Source: Gemmatimonadota bacterium (GTDB taxonomy: Bacteria > Gemmatimonadota > Gemmatimonadetes > Gemmatimonadales > Gemmatimonadaceae). Taken from it: a DNA stretch of 64,000 bases. Where the stretch lies: the NCBI GenBank assembly GCA_016712265.1, contig JADJRJ010000031.1, positions 868,001 through 932,000 of the forward strand. Reading direction: 5' to 3'. Made by a program: the position numbers and the translations under genes. Positions 18,888 to 27,252 of the stretch are shown in pieces; position 1 is the first letter of the stretch, and each line of letters opens with the position of its first letter. The notes under the pieces were generated by a model. That model made no database searches. It had not been told where the DNA came from and worked only from the letters and a program-made list of their open reading frames with translations.

Positions 18888-18943
18888 AATGCGCGAGGGC
18901 CCCCGCAACCGGACGCGCCGTGGGGCGCGTCGGGAGGTCGCTG

Positions 18944-20890
18944 ATGCATCGCCGCCGTTCCATGCTCCTGATCGCCTCGTGCGCGTTGGGGCACCGCGCT
19001 CTCGTCGCGCAGGAGCGCGACACCACACGCCTTGTGCCGGTCGTCGTCACGGCAACGCGCACCGACCATCAACATGGACGGGGGGTCGCAAGCACCAATG
19101 TGCTCGACGCCCAGGTGCTGCGCGCCGCCGGGGTCTCGGATGTGGCGGATGCCCTGCGCGCGCTCCCCGGGCTTCACCTCGTTCGCAGCGGAGGCCCCGG
19201 GACACAGGTGTCGCTCTTCGTGCGCGGCGCCGAAAGCGACTATGTCCGCGTGTTGGTCGATGGTGTTCCCGTCAACGAGCCGGGCGGGGCGATCGACCTT
19301 TCCGCATGGACCCTCGATGGGCTCGATCGCATCGAAGTTGTCCGCGGGCCAGCGAGTGTCCTGTACGGGTCTGACGCGCTGGCCGGGGTGGTGCAGCTTT
19401 TCACTCGGCGCGCGACGGGCCGGATGCAGGGCACTGTGCGCGCGTCCGGTGGTACGTACGACACCCGGAGCGTGGAAAGTTCGTTAGGCGGTGGCTTGGC
19501 GTCGTGGAACGCGACGGTCAATGCCGGACGTCGACAGAGCGCTGGGATCCAGCCCTTCAACAGCGGGTGGTGGAATGAGGCGCTCGCCGCTCGGGCCAGC
19601 TGGACCGGAGGCCGTTCCACGTTGGCCGTCACTGCCCAGCAGCGCCGCGACGAAACGCAGGTGCCTACGGACGGCGCCGGCCGCGTCACGGACCACAACG
19701 CCTTTCGCCGCGGACGGCGCGCGACGGTTGGGATGGACGGCACGCTTCGGTTGACTGATCGAGTGCGCCTTCATGCCGGGGCAAGCGCGCTTGAAGGTCG
19801 CGGGGTAACTGACGACCGGCCGGACGGGCCGGCGGACTCGGTCGGCCTCCATACCTACCTCAACCGGGGCTCCGTGCGGCGTCGCGTGGTCGAGTCGCGG
19901 CTGGAGCTTCAGCCGCGCGAGGAGCTGCTGGCGATCGTTGGTGCTGAGTGGGCGCTAGAGGCCCAACACAGCCGCGACAGTTCCAACTTTGGGGGCAATC
20001 CCGCCTTCGGCGCTCACCGGACGACGCGCGCCGCCTGGGCACAGGTGGCCGGTGGTTCGGATCCCCTGCAGTTCACCATGGGGGCGCGGCACGACGACAA
20101 CTCCGTCTTCGGAGGCTTCACGACCGCGCGTGTCGGGGTCGGGGCGCGCCTCGGCGAGGGTTGGCGCCTGCGCGGGTCGATCGGGACGTCGTTCAAGGCA
20201 CCGACCTTTCTTGAGCAATTCAACACGGCCTTCACTACAGGAAATCCCAACCTGACGCCGGAGCGAGGTCGCGTGGCCGAGCTCGGCCTGGTCCACGCGC
20301 TGCGCTCGGGGCTGGGGGAGGTGAGCGCCACGGCCTTCCGGCAACGGTTCGCCAACCTGATCCAGTACGCCTATCTTGAGACCGGGCCGCACTTCTTTAA
20401 TGTGGCGCGCGCGGCGTCGGATGGGGTCGAGTTGGACGGTCACCTGCGCCTGGGAGCGCAGTGGCAGCTTAACGCGGCCTCGACCTGGCTGGAGACCGAA
20501 GTGCTCGATGCCGGGCTTGAGGAAGGGGCGGGGGCGGTGTTTGTCAACGGTGAACGATTGCTGCGGCGTCCTGCGCACACCGTAACCCTTGGAGCGACGG
20601 TGACTCCGCACTCGCGTCTGGTCGTGCATGCGACGGCGGTGCGCATCGGCGATCGCACCGATCGCGATTTCAGCACCTTCCCGGCGCGTCCGGTGCGGCT
20701 TGCGCCATGGACGCGAACGGACCTCGCCCTCACGTGGGCAGCCACGGCGCCCGTGCGGCTTCTGTTGCGAGCCGACAACCTCGGGGGTGCGCGCTACGTC
20801 GAGGCGTTCGGGTTTCCGGCTCCCGGCCGGCAGCTCACGGTTGGTGCCGAATGGCGGTTCGGTGCGTCGGGAGCGCTTGCTCGGGAGTGA
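18944..20890 (+). CDS. btuB: TonB-dependent cobalamin receptor, BtuB-like
   Basis: A 648-residue outer-membrane receptor. A signal peptide ends near VAQ. The TonB-box/plug start LVPVVVTATRTDH is followed by plug motifs ADALRALPGLH and RIEVVRGPASVLYGSDALAG. The remainder is a 22-strand-type barrel rich in alternating Gly and aromatic residues, including FKAPTFLEQFNT and NPNLTPERG. The barrel end EWRF is followed by nine extra residues. I chose ATG 18944, which follows GGGAGG; the GTG at 18920 lies upstream of that ribosome site. The B12 riboswitch directly upstream is the main reason for assigning cobalamin uptake rather than iron-siderophore uptake. One CGTTAGGC motif encodes Leu-Gly. Confidence 0.88.
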   Translation: MHRRRSMLLIASCALGHRALVAQERDTTRLVPVVVTATRTDHQHGRGVASTNVLDAQVLRAAGVSDVADALRALPGLHLVRSGGPGTQVSLFVRGAESDYVRVLVDGVPVNEPGGAIDLSAWTLDGLDRIEVVRGPASVLYGSDALAGVVQLFTRRATGRMQGTVRASGGTYDTRSVESSLGGGLASWNATVNAGRRQSAGIQPFNSGWWNEALAARASWTGGRSTLAVTAQQRRDETQVPTDGAGRVTDHNAFRRGRRATVGMDGTLRLTDRVRLHAGASALEGRGVTDDRPDGPADSVGLHTYLNRGSVRRRVVESRLELQPREELLAIVGAEWALEAQHSRDSSNFGGNPAFGAHRTTRAAWAQVAGGSDPLQFTMGARHDDNSVFGGFTTARVGVGARLGEGWRLRGSIGTSFKAPTFLEQFNTAFTTGNPNLTPERGRVAELGLVHALRSGLGEVSATAFRQRFANLIQYAYLETGPHFFNVARAASDGVELDGHLRLGAQWQLNAASTWLETEVLDAGLEEGAGAVFVNGERLLRRPAHTVTLGATVTPHSRLVVHATAVRIGDRTDRDFSTFPARPVRLAPWTRTDLALTWAATAPVRLLLRADNLGGARYVEAFGFPAPGRQLTVGAEWRFGASGALARE

Positions 20891-20914
20891 AGGAGCGCCG
20901 GGTCCCCCGATGTC

Positions 20915-20941
20915 GCGCAGTGCCCCCGCGTGGCCCTGCGC
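20915..20941. terminator. Hairpin between convergent genes
   Basis: GCGCAG (20915-20920) pairs with CTGCGC (20936-20941), with an inner GCC/GGC pairing after one mismatch. It lies between the convergent BtuB and cyanophycinase-like genes. There is no T-tract, so it could be a Rho-independent-like pause site for both or only a chance structure. Confidence 0.35.
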
Positions 20942-20974
20942 CGTGTGACGTGAGGCGGAAGAACCGAACGCGCC

Positions 20975-22480
20975 CTATCGTGAGCTCGCGTTCAGCGCAT
21001 CCAGCAGCCGATCCGCGATGCCTCGGGCGTCCGCTCCTTCATCGTTGGTCAGCACCAGGATGGTGATCTCGCGCGAGGGAATCCGTACGAAGGCGCTGCG
21101 CCGGCCATTGGTGGTGGCGAAGGCCCGAAAACGCGCCGCACCACTGACGTCGTCAGTCTCCCAGCCCCGTGTCGCGTCGATCGGCCGACGCGGCACGCCG
21201 GGCTCGTTGGATCCGGCCCGTGCGTAGCTGCCCTGCTGGAGTGCCAAGGCCACGCGGTACAGTTCGTCGACGTTCGACTTCACCTCGCCGGACGCGGTGG
21301 CCATCGTCTTGCGCAAGCCGACCGGGGCACCCGCACGCTGCGAGACGCAACGTTGGAACGGGGTCATGGGAGCGGCCGCCGTGGTGTCAGCGCCTTGGCG
21401 GGCCGGCGGTTCGGGCAGTTGGTCACAGATGCCCTGAAAGATCCCGGCGATCGCGCCTAACGTGAATACGGGCACCGTCGTGCGTGGGGTGTACTTCGGC
21501 TGTGCGGGGATCCCGAACGCCCGGTTCACGAGCACGCGTCCCTCGTGGGCGACCAACACGGCCGCTCCTCCGGCGATGGGGTCCGCGTACTTGCGAAACA
21601 GGTCGCCCACGAACTCGGCGGTCAGGGCCGTCCCTTCGTTGGCGCGGCGCAGCACGCGTCGCGCGCCGAGGTCATAGCGGTCACCGGGATGCAGGGTGAG
21701 GAGCGGCGCATCCGCGTCGTTCGGGTCCTTGCCGCCGTAGACAAAGCCCTTGCTCTTGCCGATAATCGTTCCGGTGTCGCCGCGGATGACCCACGCGGTG
21801 CCCTCATCTTCCGAGATGCCGAGGAGGTTCGGGAACTTCGGGAGAAGCGAATCCGCGAAGTCCGCGAGTCGGTCGCGCGCGACGACATGCTGGTCGACCC
21901 CGGTGTTCTTGAGGTAGGCAAAGCCCTTCTCGTATCCCGGAAAATGCATGATGAAGTTGTTGTTCGACGGCGCGCCGCGCACCAGGAAGTCGCCGAGGAT
22001 CGACGCTCCGGCGGAGGAACCTCCGACCACGCCGCCGCGGGCCAGGACCTCCCGGAACGCCACTTCGGTCTTCGTCCCGGCGTAGGCATCCACCAGACGG
22101 AACTGGCGTCCTCCCTCAAACCAGACCCCACCGGCCCGCTTGAGCACGGCGACAAAGGTATCGCTGTCGGCAACCTTCCGGTCTTTCGTGAAGTAGGTGT
22201 AAAGGTTGCGGGCTCCCGCGGCCTTCCATCCGCGCGTGCCCGGGCCGTCCTGTGGGTAGCTTTCTGCGCCGCCGGCGTTAGGCACGATCACGATCAGGGC
22301 CTCGGGGCCACCAGCCGCCGTAATGAAGGCCTGGTAGATCTCGGGACCCATCGTACCGCCGCCGACCACCACCACGGTGCCCCGAGGTGGACCGACCCGG
22401 GGTGCCTGGGCGGACAAGACAGCCGGGAGCAATGCGAACGCCAGTGCGACGCACGCAGGGGAAACTGATCGACGATGCAT
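20975..22480 (-). CDS. Cyanophycinase-like S51 peptidase fused to a degenerate beta-lactamase-type domain
   Basis: A 501-residue secreted protein with a signal peptide ending near LSAQ. Residues ~30-290 are an S51/cyanophycinase domain: GTVVVVGGGTMG, the nucleophile serine in GGVVGGSSAGASILG and a later FPNLLGISEDEGTAW. The C-terminal ~200 residues resemble a serine beta-lactamase/S12 hydrolase (AAVLVAHEGRVLVNRAFGIP). However, where that family has SxxK, this protein has FTLGAIAGIF, so that part is probably not catalytic. The first domain may cleave cyanophycin or another acidic peptide. It is convergent with btuB, with the trp leader region upstream. CGTTAGGC occurs at 21455 in sense and at 22276 in antisense. 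Confidence 0.85.
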   Translation of the reverse strand: MHRRSVSPACVALAFALLPAVLSAQAPRVGPPRGTVVVVGGGTMGPEIYQAFITAAGGPEALIVIVPNAGGAESYPQDGPGTRGWKAAGARNLYTYFTKDRKVADSDTFVAVLKRAGGVWFEGGRQFRLVDAYAGTKTEVAFREVLARGGVVGGSSAGASILGDFLVRGAPSNNNFIMHFPGYEKGFAYLKNTGVDQHVVARDRLADFADSLLPKFPNLLGISEDEGTAWVIRGDTGTIIGKSKGFVYGGKDPNDADAPLLTLHPGDRYDLGARRVLRRANEGTALTAEFVGDLFRKYADPIAGGAAVLVAHEGRVLVNRAFGIPAQPKYTPRTTVPVFTLGAIAGIFQGICDQLPEPPARQGADTTAAAPMTPFQRCVSQRAGAPVGLRKTMATASGEVKSNVDELYRVALALQQGSYARAGSNEPGVPRRPIDATRGWETDDVSGAARFRAFATTNGRRSAFVRIPSREITILVLTNDEGADARGIADRLLDALNASSR

Positions 22481-22599
22481 GGACAGGTGGGGCAGAAGGT
22501 CCCCGGGATCTTACGCTGGGGCCCGTGCATCGGTGAGGGGCGAGCCGAGGGCCTGGCAGCGAATCCGTCGGGGTCTGCGGGCTAGCCAGGCGTGAGGGA

Positions 22600-22628
22600 T
22601 TGACGATTCGCGGTGTCCCCGTCACCTT
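22600..22628 (+). promoter_or_regulatory. Likely trp operon promoter
   Basis: TTGACG (22600-22605) has a strong -35 match. Seventeen bases later the -10 position reads CACCTT, a weak match. A start near 22635 would put the leader ATG (22638) almost at the 5' end of the transcript, making the leader peptide effectively leaderless, which agrees with the absence of a Shine-Dalgarno sequence. Confidence 0.4.
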
Positions 22629-22637
22629 GCACCCAAC

Positions 22638-22715
22638 ATGACGGGCCGACTGAATCTCTCGAGCTGGCGCTGGACCTGGCGCGGTATACACCGCGGTGGG
22701 TCCTCGTGCACGTGA
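22638..22715 (+). CDS. trpL: trp operon leader peptide
   Basis: A 25-codon frame from ATG 22638 to TGA 22713-22715, too short for routine gene calling. It encodes MTGRLNLSSWRWTWRG followed by nine more residues. Three Trp codons lie within five positions (TGG at 22665, 22671 and 22677), immediately before and inside the left arm of the first hairpin. Its only likely job is to report tryptophanyl-tRNA supply: a ribosome stalled on the Trp codons would cover segment 1 and allow the antiterminator to form. No ribosome-binding site is visible, so translation may be leaderless. The Trp cluster, hairpins and downstream trp genes together make this a confident call. Confidence 0.88.
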   Translation: MTGRLNLSSWRWTWRGIHRGGSSCT

Positions 22716-22774
22716 GCTAACCACTCAGTTGCCTTGTCGAGCCCACCGCCTGTGCGGTGGGCTTTCTTGTTTTG
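22672..22774 (+). promoter_or_regulatory. trp attenuator (alternative hairpins and terminator)
   Basis: Four segments are visible. Stem 1:2 pairs GGACC 22672-22676 with GGTCC 22699-22703, and CGCGGT 22680-22685 with ACCGCG 22690-22695. Stem 2:3 (antiterminator) pairs GCGGTGGG 22693-22700 with CCCACCGC 22742-22749. Stem 3:4 (terminator) pairs GCCCACCGC 22741-22749 with GCGGTGGGC 22754-22762 and is followed by TTTCTTGTTTT. This is the classic leader-peptide attenuator logic, in front of trpD. Confidence 0.9.
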
Positions 22775-22819
22775 TCGACGCCTGCCGCCGGATGGTCTCA
22801 CCACTCCCCGGAGGCGTTT

Positions 22820-23875
22820 GTGTTATCCGTACTGCCCGAAGCTCCCGCGTCGATTATCGACGTCGAGGCGCATAACCTGCTTGACGCGCTCGCGCATCGG
22901 TCACTCCGGTGCGACGAGAGTTACCGCGCGTTCCGCGGGATCATCGCTGGCGCCTTCAGCGAAGTGGAGATCGCCGCGTTGCTCGCGGCCCTCAAGACTC
23001 GCGGTGAGTCGCCGGCGGAGATTGCGGGTGCCGCGCGTGCCATGCGCGAGTGTGCGGTTCCGTTTCCGCGGCCGGGGTACCCACTGGCCGACACCTGCGG
23101 CACCGGTGGCGACGGGGCGGGCACGATCAACATCTCGACGGCGGCGGCCTTCGTGGTCGCCGCGGCGGGCCTGCCCGTCGTCAAGCACGGCAATCGTGCG
23201 ATCTCGTCGCGGTGCGGATCAGCGGACATCCTGGAAGCCGCCGGCGTGTCGATTGACGTCGAGCCTGAGCGCGCCCGAGCGTGCCTCGACGCTGTCGGTG
23301 TCTGCTTCCTCTTTGCGCCACGCTACCACCCCGGGATGCGCCATGCTGCCGGGGTCCGCCGATCGTTGCGCACGCGCACGGTCTTCAACCTGCTCGGCCC
23401 GCTGGCGAATCCGGCCGCTCCCGAGATCCAGCTGGTCGGTGTGTATGCGCCGCACCTGGTCCGCCCGGCCGCCGAAACCCTTTCCCAGCTCGGGTGCACG
23501 TCCGCGCTCGTGGTGCACGGCAGTGGGCTTGATGAGATCGCCCTGCATGGGGAGACCACGGCCGTTCGCGTGACCAACGGGCAACTGCAAATGCTGACAC
23601 TGACGCCAGAAGATGCTGGCGTCGGGCGCTCCCCACGCTCGGCACTGCGTCCGACCGACGGACAACACCCTGGCGAATGGCTGCGGCACCTCCTGTCAGG
23701 TCGTGGTTCCGAGGCACACGGCGCTGCGGTCGCCGTGAACGCCGGGGCGGTGTTGTGGATCGCCGGGCTGGCCCCTACGCTGGCGGCCGGGACCGCGCAT
23801 GCCCAGCGGTTGCTTAACGATGGGGAACCCGCCCGACGACTCGAGCGCATGATCGAGGTGACCCGTGGCGCTTGA
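22820..23875 (+). CDS. trpD: Anthranilate phosphoribosyltransferase
   Basis: A 351-residue enzyme joining anthranilate to PRPP, step two of tryptophan synthesis. The PRPP-binding loop is DTCGTGGDGAGTINISTAAA, with KHGNRAISSRCGSADILEA after it and the substrate-binding region FLFAPRYHPGMRHAAGVRRS, then RTVFNLLGPLANPA. GTG 22820 is chosen because GGAGG lies five bases upstream and the start follows the attenuator; the open frame extends back into the terminator and cannot be coding there. The second codon is a rare TTA outside the CGTTAGGC context. It overlaps trpCF by 11 bp. No trpE or trpG is present here. Confidence 0.96.
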   Translation: MLSVLPEAPASIIDVEAHNLLDALAHRSLRCDESYRAFRGIIAGAFSEVEIAALLAALKTRGESPAEIAGAARAMRECAVPFPRPGYPLADTCGTGGDGAGTINISTAAAFVVAAAGLPVVKHGNRAISSRCGSADILEAAGVSIDVEPERARACLDAVGVCFLFAPRYHPGMRHAAGVRRSLRTRTVFNLLGPLANPAAPEIQLVGVYAPHLVRPAAETLSQLGCTSALVVHGSGLDEIALHGETTAVRVTNGQLQMLTLTPEDAGVGRSPRSALRPTDGQHPGEWLRHLLSGRGSEAHGAAVAVNAGAVLWIAGLAPTLAAGTAHAQRLLNDGEPARRLERMIEVTRGA

Positions 23876-25280
23876 ACGCATCCTGGCGTGCACCCGCGCT
23901 CGACTCGAGGAACGACGCGCTCGGCGTCCGCTCGCGGACCTGTTCGAGGGGCTCGCGCCGTCGGGGCGTTCCTTCGAGCGCGCCCTGCGCCAGGCGCCGC
24001 CGGCTTTCATCCTCGAGGTCAAGCCGCGTTCACCGTCCCGAGGCGCGTTGCGCGCCACTGACCAGCTGGTGCCCGTGCTCGACGCCTACGCGCGACATGC
24101 GAGCGCCATATCGGTCCTCACGGAGCCGGAATTCTTCGGTGGATCCTACGACCTCCTGCGGCAGGTGCGTGGTGCCGTGCGGCAGCCCGTCCTGGCGAAA
24201 GACTTCATCCTGGATCCCTACCAGGTCGTGGAAGCGCGGTATCACGGGGCCGACGCGGTCCTGCTCATGCTCTCGGTTCTTGACGACGCGGCCTACGCGT
24301 CGTGTGCAGCCGTCGCCAGGGAGCTGCAGATGGGGGTGCTCACCGAGGTGCACACGGCGACGGAGATGCGACGTGCCCGCACGCATGGTGCCCAGGTCAT
24401 CGGGATCAACAATCGCGACCTCGGCACGTTGAAGGTCGACGTGGCCACGACCCTCACGTTGGCCCCACTGGTTCCGCCGGGTGCCCTGTGCATCGCGGAA
24501 TCCGGGATCGACACGCGCGCCACGTTCGAGCGCCTGCTCCCGCTGGTGGACGGTGCCTTGGTGGGATCCTCCCTCATGCAGGCGCAGGACGTGGATCGCG
24601 CCGTGCGCCACCTGGTCTTTGGCACCACCAAGATCTGCGGGCTCACCAGGCCAGACGACGCGCGCGCCGCTCACGGTGCCGGCGCGACGCACGGGGGGCT
24701 CGTGTTTCATGCGCCGTCACCACGCGCCGTGTCGCTGTCTCAGGCGGACACCGTCCGCCGCGCGGCACCGCTGGATTGGGTGGGCGTCTTCGTCGACGCG
24801 CATCCCGCCACGGTGGCGAAGGTCGCGGGCACCCTGTCGCTGGCCGGCGTTCAGCTGCACGGGTGCGAGCGCGCGGACGACATCGCCGAGCTCCGGGAAT
24901 GCCTCGATCCCTCGTGCGAGATTTGGCAGGCTGTCACGGTGCGGGACCGCCTCCCCGACGCCGCCACGCCGGGAGTCGACCTGACCATGTTCGACGGATA
25001 TGCGGAGGGGCGACGCGGGGGGACCGGGCGCACCTTCAACTGGAGCCTCCTGGAGGGGGGCGGGGTTCCCTATCCGTACGGACTCGCCGGCGGCCTCTCG
25101 CCGCAGAACGTGGCGCATGCCGCGCAGTATGGGGCACGCATCCTGGATGTCAGCAGTGGAGTGGAGTCGTCGCCCGGCTGCAAGGAGGCCGGTCTGGTCA
25201 ACGCCTTTCTGCGTGCGCGACGCAGCACGATTCGCCATGCGAGCCTGAACGAGTCGAGTGACATGGAGCGCGTCGCATGA
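23865..25280 (+). CDS. trpC: Bifunctional indole-3-glycerol-phosphate synthase / phosphoribosylanthranilate isomerase
   Basis: A 471-residue fusion of TrpC and TrpF. Residues 1-250 are the synthase barrel: ILEVKPRSPSRG, VLAKDFILDPYQV, IGINNRDLGTL and CIAESGI. Residues ~255-450 are the isomerase barrel: KICGLTRPDDA with the catalytic cysteine, GVFVDAHPATVAKV, VQLHGCE, and DVSSGVESSPGCKE at the phosphate site. Together they carry out the isomerisation and ring closure that make indole-3-glycerol phosphate. The same domain order occurs in enteric TrpC(F). It overlaps trpD by 11 bp and trpB by 4 bp, so translation is coupled. Confidence 0.95.
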   Translation: MALERILACTRARLEERRARRPLADLFEGLAPSGRSFERALRQAPPAFILEVKPRSPSRGALRATDQLVPVLDAYARHASAISVLTEPEFFGGSYDLLRQVRGAVRQPVLAKDFILDPYQVVEARYHGADAVLLMLSVLDDAAYASCAAVARELQMGVLTEVHTATEMRRARTHGAQVIGINNRDLGTLKVDVATTLTLAPLVPPGALCIAESGIDTRATFERLLPLVDGALVGSSLMQAQDVDRAVRHLVFGTTKICGLTRPDDARAAHGAGATHGGLVFHAPSPRAVSLSQADTVRRAAPLDWVGVFVDAHPATVAKVAGTLSLAGVQLHGCERADDIAELRECLDPSCEIWQAVTVRDRLPDAATPGVDLTMFDGYAEGRRGGTGRTFNWSLLEGGGVPYPYGLAGGLSPQNVAHAAQYGARILDVSSGVESSPGCKEAGLVNAFLRARRSTIRHASLNESSDMERVA

Positions 25281-26458
25281 TCACCAGCACACGGTTCGGC
25301 GAGTTCGGTGGAGTGTTCGTCCCCGAGATCCTCGTGCCCGCCCTCGAGGAACTCGAGGCGGCCTGGCTGGACGCCATGACCGACGAACCCTTCTGCGCCG
25401 AACTGCGCCACCTGTTGCGTCACTGGGCGGGTCGGCCGACTCCACTGTACCGCTGCGGCAGGTTTGGTGCGGCGTTGGGGGGTGAGGTGTGGCTCAAGCG
25501 CGAGGACCTGCTTCACGGTGGGGCACACAAAACCAACCAGGCACTGGGTCAGGCCCTGCTCGCCCGACGCCTCGGGAAGCGCCGGCTCATCGCCGAGACC
25601 GGCGCTGGACAACATGGCGTCGCCACGGCGATGGCCGGCGCGGCACTCGGGCTTGACGTCGTGGTCTATATGGGCGCGCGGGATATCGAGCGGCAAGCGC
25701 CCAACGTGGGACGTATGCGGTTGTTCGGTGCGACCGTGGTGGCCGTCCACACCGGGTCGGCGACGCTCAAGGACGCCATCAACGAGGCGCTGCGTGATTG
25801 GTCCGCGCGCTACGAGGACACGCACTACCTGCTGGGGACCGCTGCCGGCCCCCATCCGTTTCCGCGCATGGTCCGCGACTTCCAACGGGTCATCGGCGAC
25901 GAGGCCCGGGCACAATACCTCGCTGCCGTGGAGAGCCTCCCTGACGCCGTTGTCGCCTGCGTCGGGGGAGGCTCGAACGCCATCGGGATGTTCACGGCAT
26001 TCCTCGACGACCCCGTGCCCCTCGTCGGCGTGGAGCCGGCGGGGCGCGGCCTCGACTCCGGGGCGCACGGGGCCACGCTGCAACGTGGGCGACCAGGCAT
26101 TCTCCACGGCGCCCACACCATGATCCTTGAGGACGAGGACGGGTTGGTGATTGAGTCGCACTCCATCTCCGCCGGGCTGGACTATCCTGCGGTAGGGCCT
26201 GAACACGCATGGTTGCAGGCCACCGGACGGGCGCGGTATGTGGGTTGCACGGACGCCGATGCGATCGCAGCGGCCCTGGAGCTCGCGCGCTGTGAGGGGA
26301 TCCTCCCCGCGTTGGAGTCTGCCCACGCCCTGGCCGCCGCATGCGTGCTCCTCCGCGATGGCGAGGCGCGGTCGGTGCTGGTGAACCTGTCGGGCCGCGG
26401 GGACAAGGACCTCGCCACCCTGGCGGCAGGCACCAGCACCCGCGGAGGCGCCCCATGA
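25277..26458 (+). CDS. trpB: Tryptophan synthase beta chain
   Basis: A 393-residue PLP enzyme that condenses indole with serine. Key elements: GEFGGVFVPEILVPAL at the N-terminus; the PLP lysine in LLHGGAHKTNQALGQ; AETGAGQHGVATA, which contacts the substrate carboxylate; YMGARDIERQAPNVGRMRL; and the glycine-rich PLP phosphate loop ACVGGGSNAIGMF. The C-terminal VNLSGRGDKDL serine contacts the PLP ring. It is a TrpB1-type, complex-forming subunit, which fits its position 4 bp before trpA. Confidence 0.97.
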   Translation: MITSTRFGEFGGVFVPEILVPALEELEAAWLDAMTDEPFCAELRHLLRHWAGRPTPLYRCGRFGAALGGEVWLKREDLLHGGAHKTNQALGQALLARRLGKRRLIAETGAGQHGVATAMAGAALGLDVVVYMGARDIERQAPNVGRMRLFGATVVAVHTGSATLKDAINEALRDWSARYEDTHYLLGTAAGPHPFPRMVRDFQRVIGDEARAQYLAAVESLPDAVVACVGGGSNAIGMFTAFLDDPVPLVGVEPAGRGLDSGAHGATLQRGRPGILHGAHTMILEDEDGLVIESHSISAGLDYPAVGPEHAWLQATGRARYVGCTDADAIAAALELARCEGILPALESAHALAAACVLLRDGEARSVLVNLSGRGDKDLATLAAGTSTRGGAP

Positions 26459-27252
26459 CGGCGCGATACGCGGCGATGTTCGAGCGCCTGTCCCTCCGCG
26501 GCGAAAGCGCGCTGATCCCCTTCGTCACGTTAGGCGACCCCGATCGCGCGCGCTCGCGGGACGTCCTGGCGGCGATGGTCGAGCAGCCGATTGACGGTGT
26601 GGAGCTGGGGGTGCCGTTCAGTGACCCCGTGGCCGACGGTCCCGTCCTCCAGGCCGCCGCGACCCGTGCGGTCGCCTCGGGCATCCGCGTGCGCGAGTGC
26701 CTGGACCTCGTCCACGAGCTCCGCGAGCTGGCGCCACACCTGCCGATCGGGTTGCTCGTGTATGCGAACACGGTCACCGCACGTGGGGTCGCCCGCTTCT
26801 ATCGCGAGGCGGCCGCGGTCGGTGTCGACTCGGTCCTGGTCGCTGACCTGCCGCTCGACGAGGGTGGCCCGTTCGACGTGGCGGCGGTGGCCGCGGGGGT
26901 ATCGCCGATCTACGTCGCGGCACCCAACCTTTCGGAAGCGCGGGTTGCCGAACTGGCACGGCGAACGCGAGGCTACACCTATGTCACGAGTCGCCCCGGC
27001 GTGACCGGCGATGACCGCCACGCGGACGGGGCCGCACTCGCCGGTCGCATCGCCGCCCTGCAGCGCTCGGCTGCTCCACCCGCCGTGGTCGGTTTTGGCA
27101 TCTCAACGCCCTCCGATGTACGGCGGGCATGCGACGCCGGTGCGCGTGGCGTCATCGTGGGGTCCGCCCTGGTCCGCCGGATCCACGAGGACGGCACGGT
27201 CCCGTCCTCGTACCTGTGGGAGCTGAAGGCTGCTACCGCCGGAGTGCGCTGA
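26455..27252 (+). CDS. trpA: Tryptophan synthase alpha chain
   Basis: A 265-residue TIM barrel that cleaves indole-3-glycerol phosphate to indole and passes it through a tunnel to TrpB. The catalytic Glu is in IDGVELGVPFSDPVADGPVL and the catalytic Asp in VLVADLPLDE. The phosphate site VVGFGISTPSDVRRACDAGA and GVIVGSALVRRI follow. ATG 26455 overlaps the trpB stop as ATGA. The 3' end overlaps the convergent esterase gene by 20 bp, which leaves no room for a separate terminator. One CGTTAGGC motif encodes Leu-Gly in VTLGDP. Confidence 0.97.
   Translation: MTARYAAMFERLSLRGESALIPFVTLGDPDRARSRDVLAAMVEQPIDGVELGVPFSDPVADGPVLQAAATRAVASGIRVRECLDLVHELRELAPHLPIGLLVYANTVTARGVARFYREAAAVGVDSVLVADLPLDEGGPFDVAAVAAGVSPIYVAAPNLSEARVAELARRTRGYTYVTSRPGVTGDDRHADGAALAGRIAALQRSAAPPAVVGFGISTPSDVRRACDAGARGVIVGSALVRRIHEDGTVPSSYLWELKAATAGVR

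Noticed and set aside
24302..25261. Open frame inside trpCF in another frame
   Set aside because: Shadow of trpCF; the trp fusion has all family motifs.
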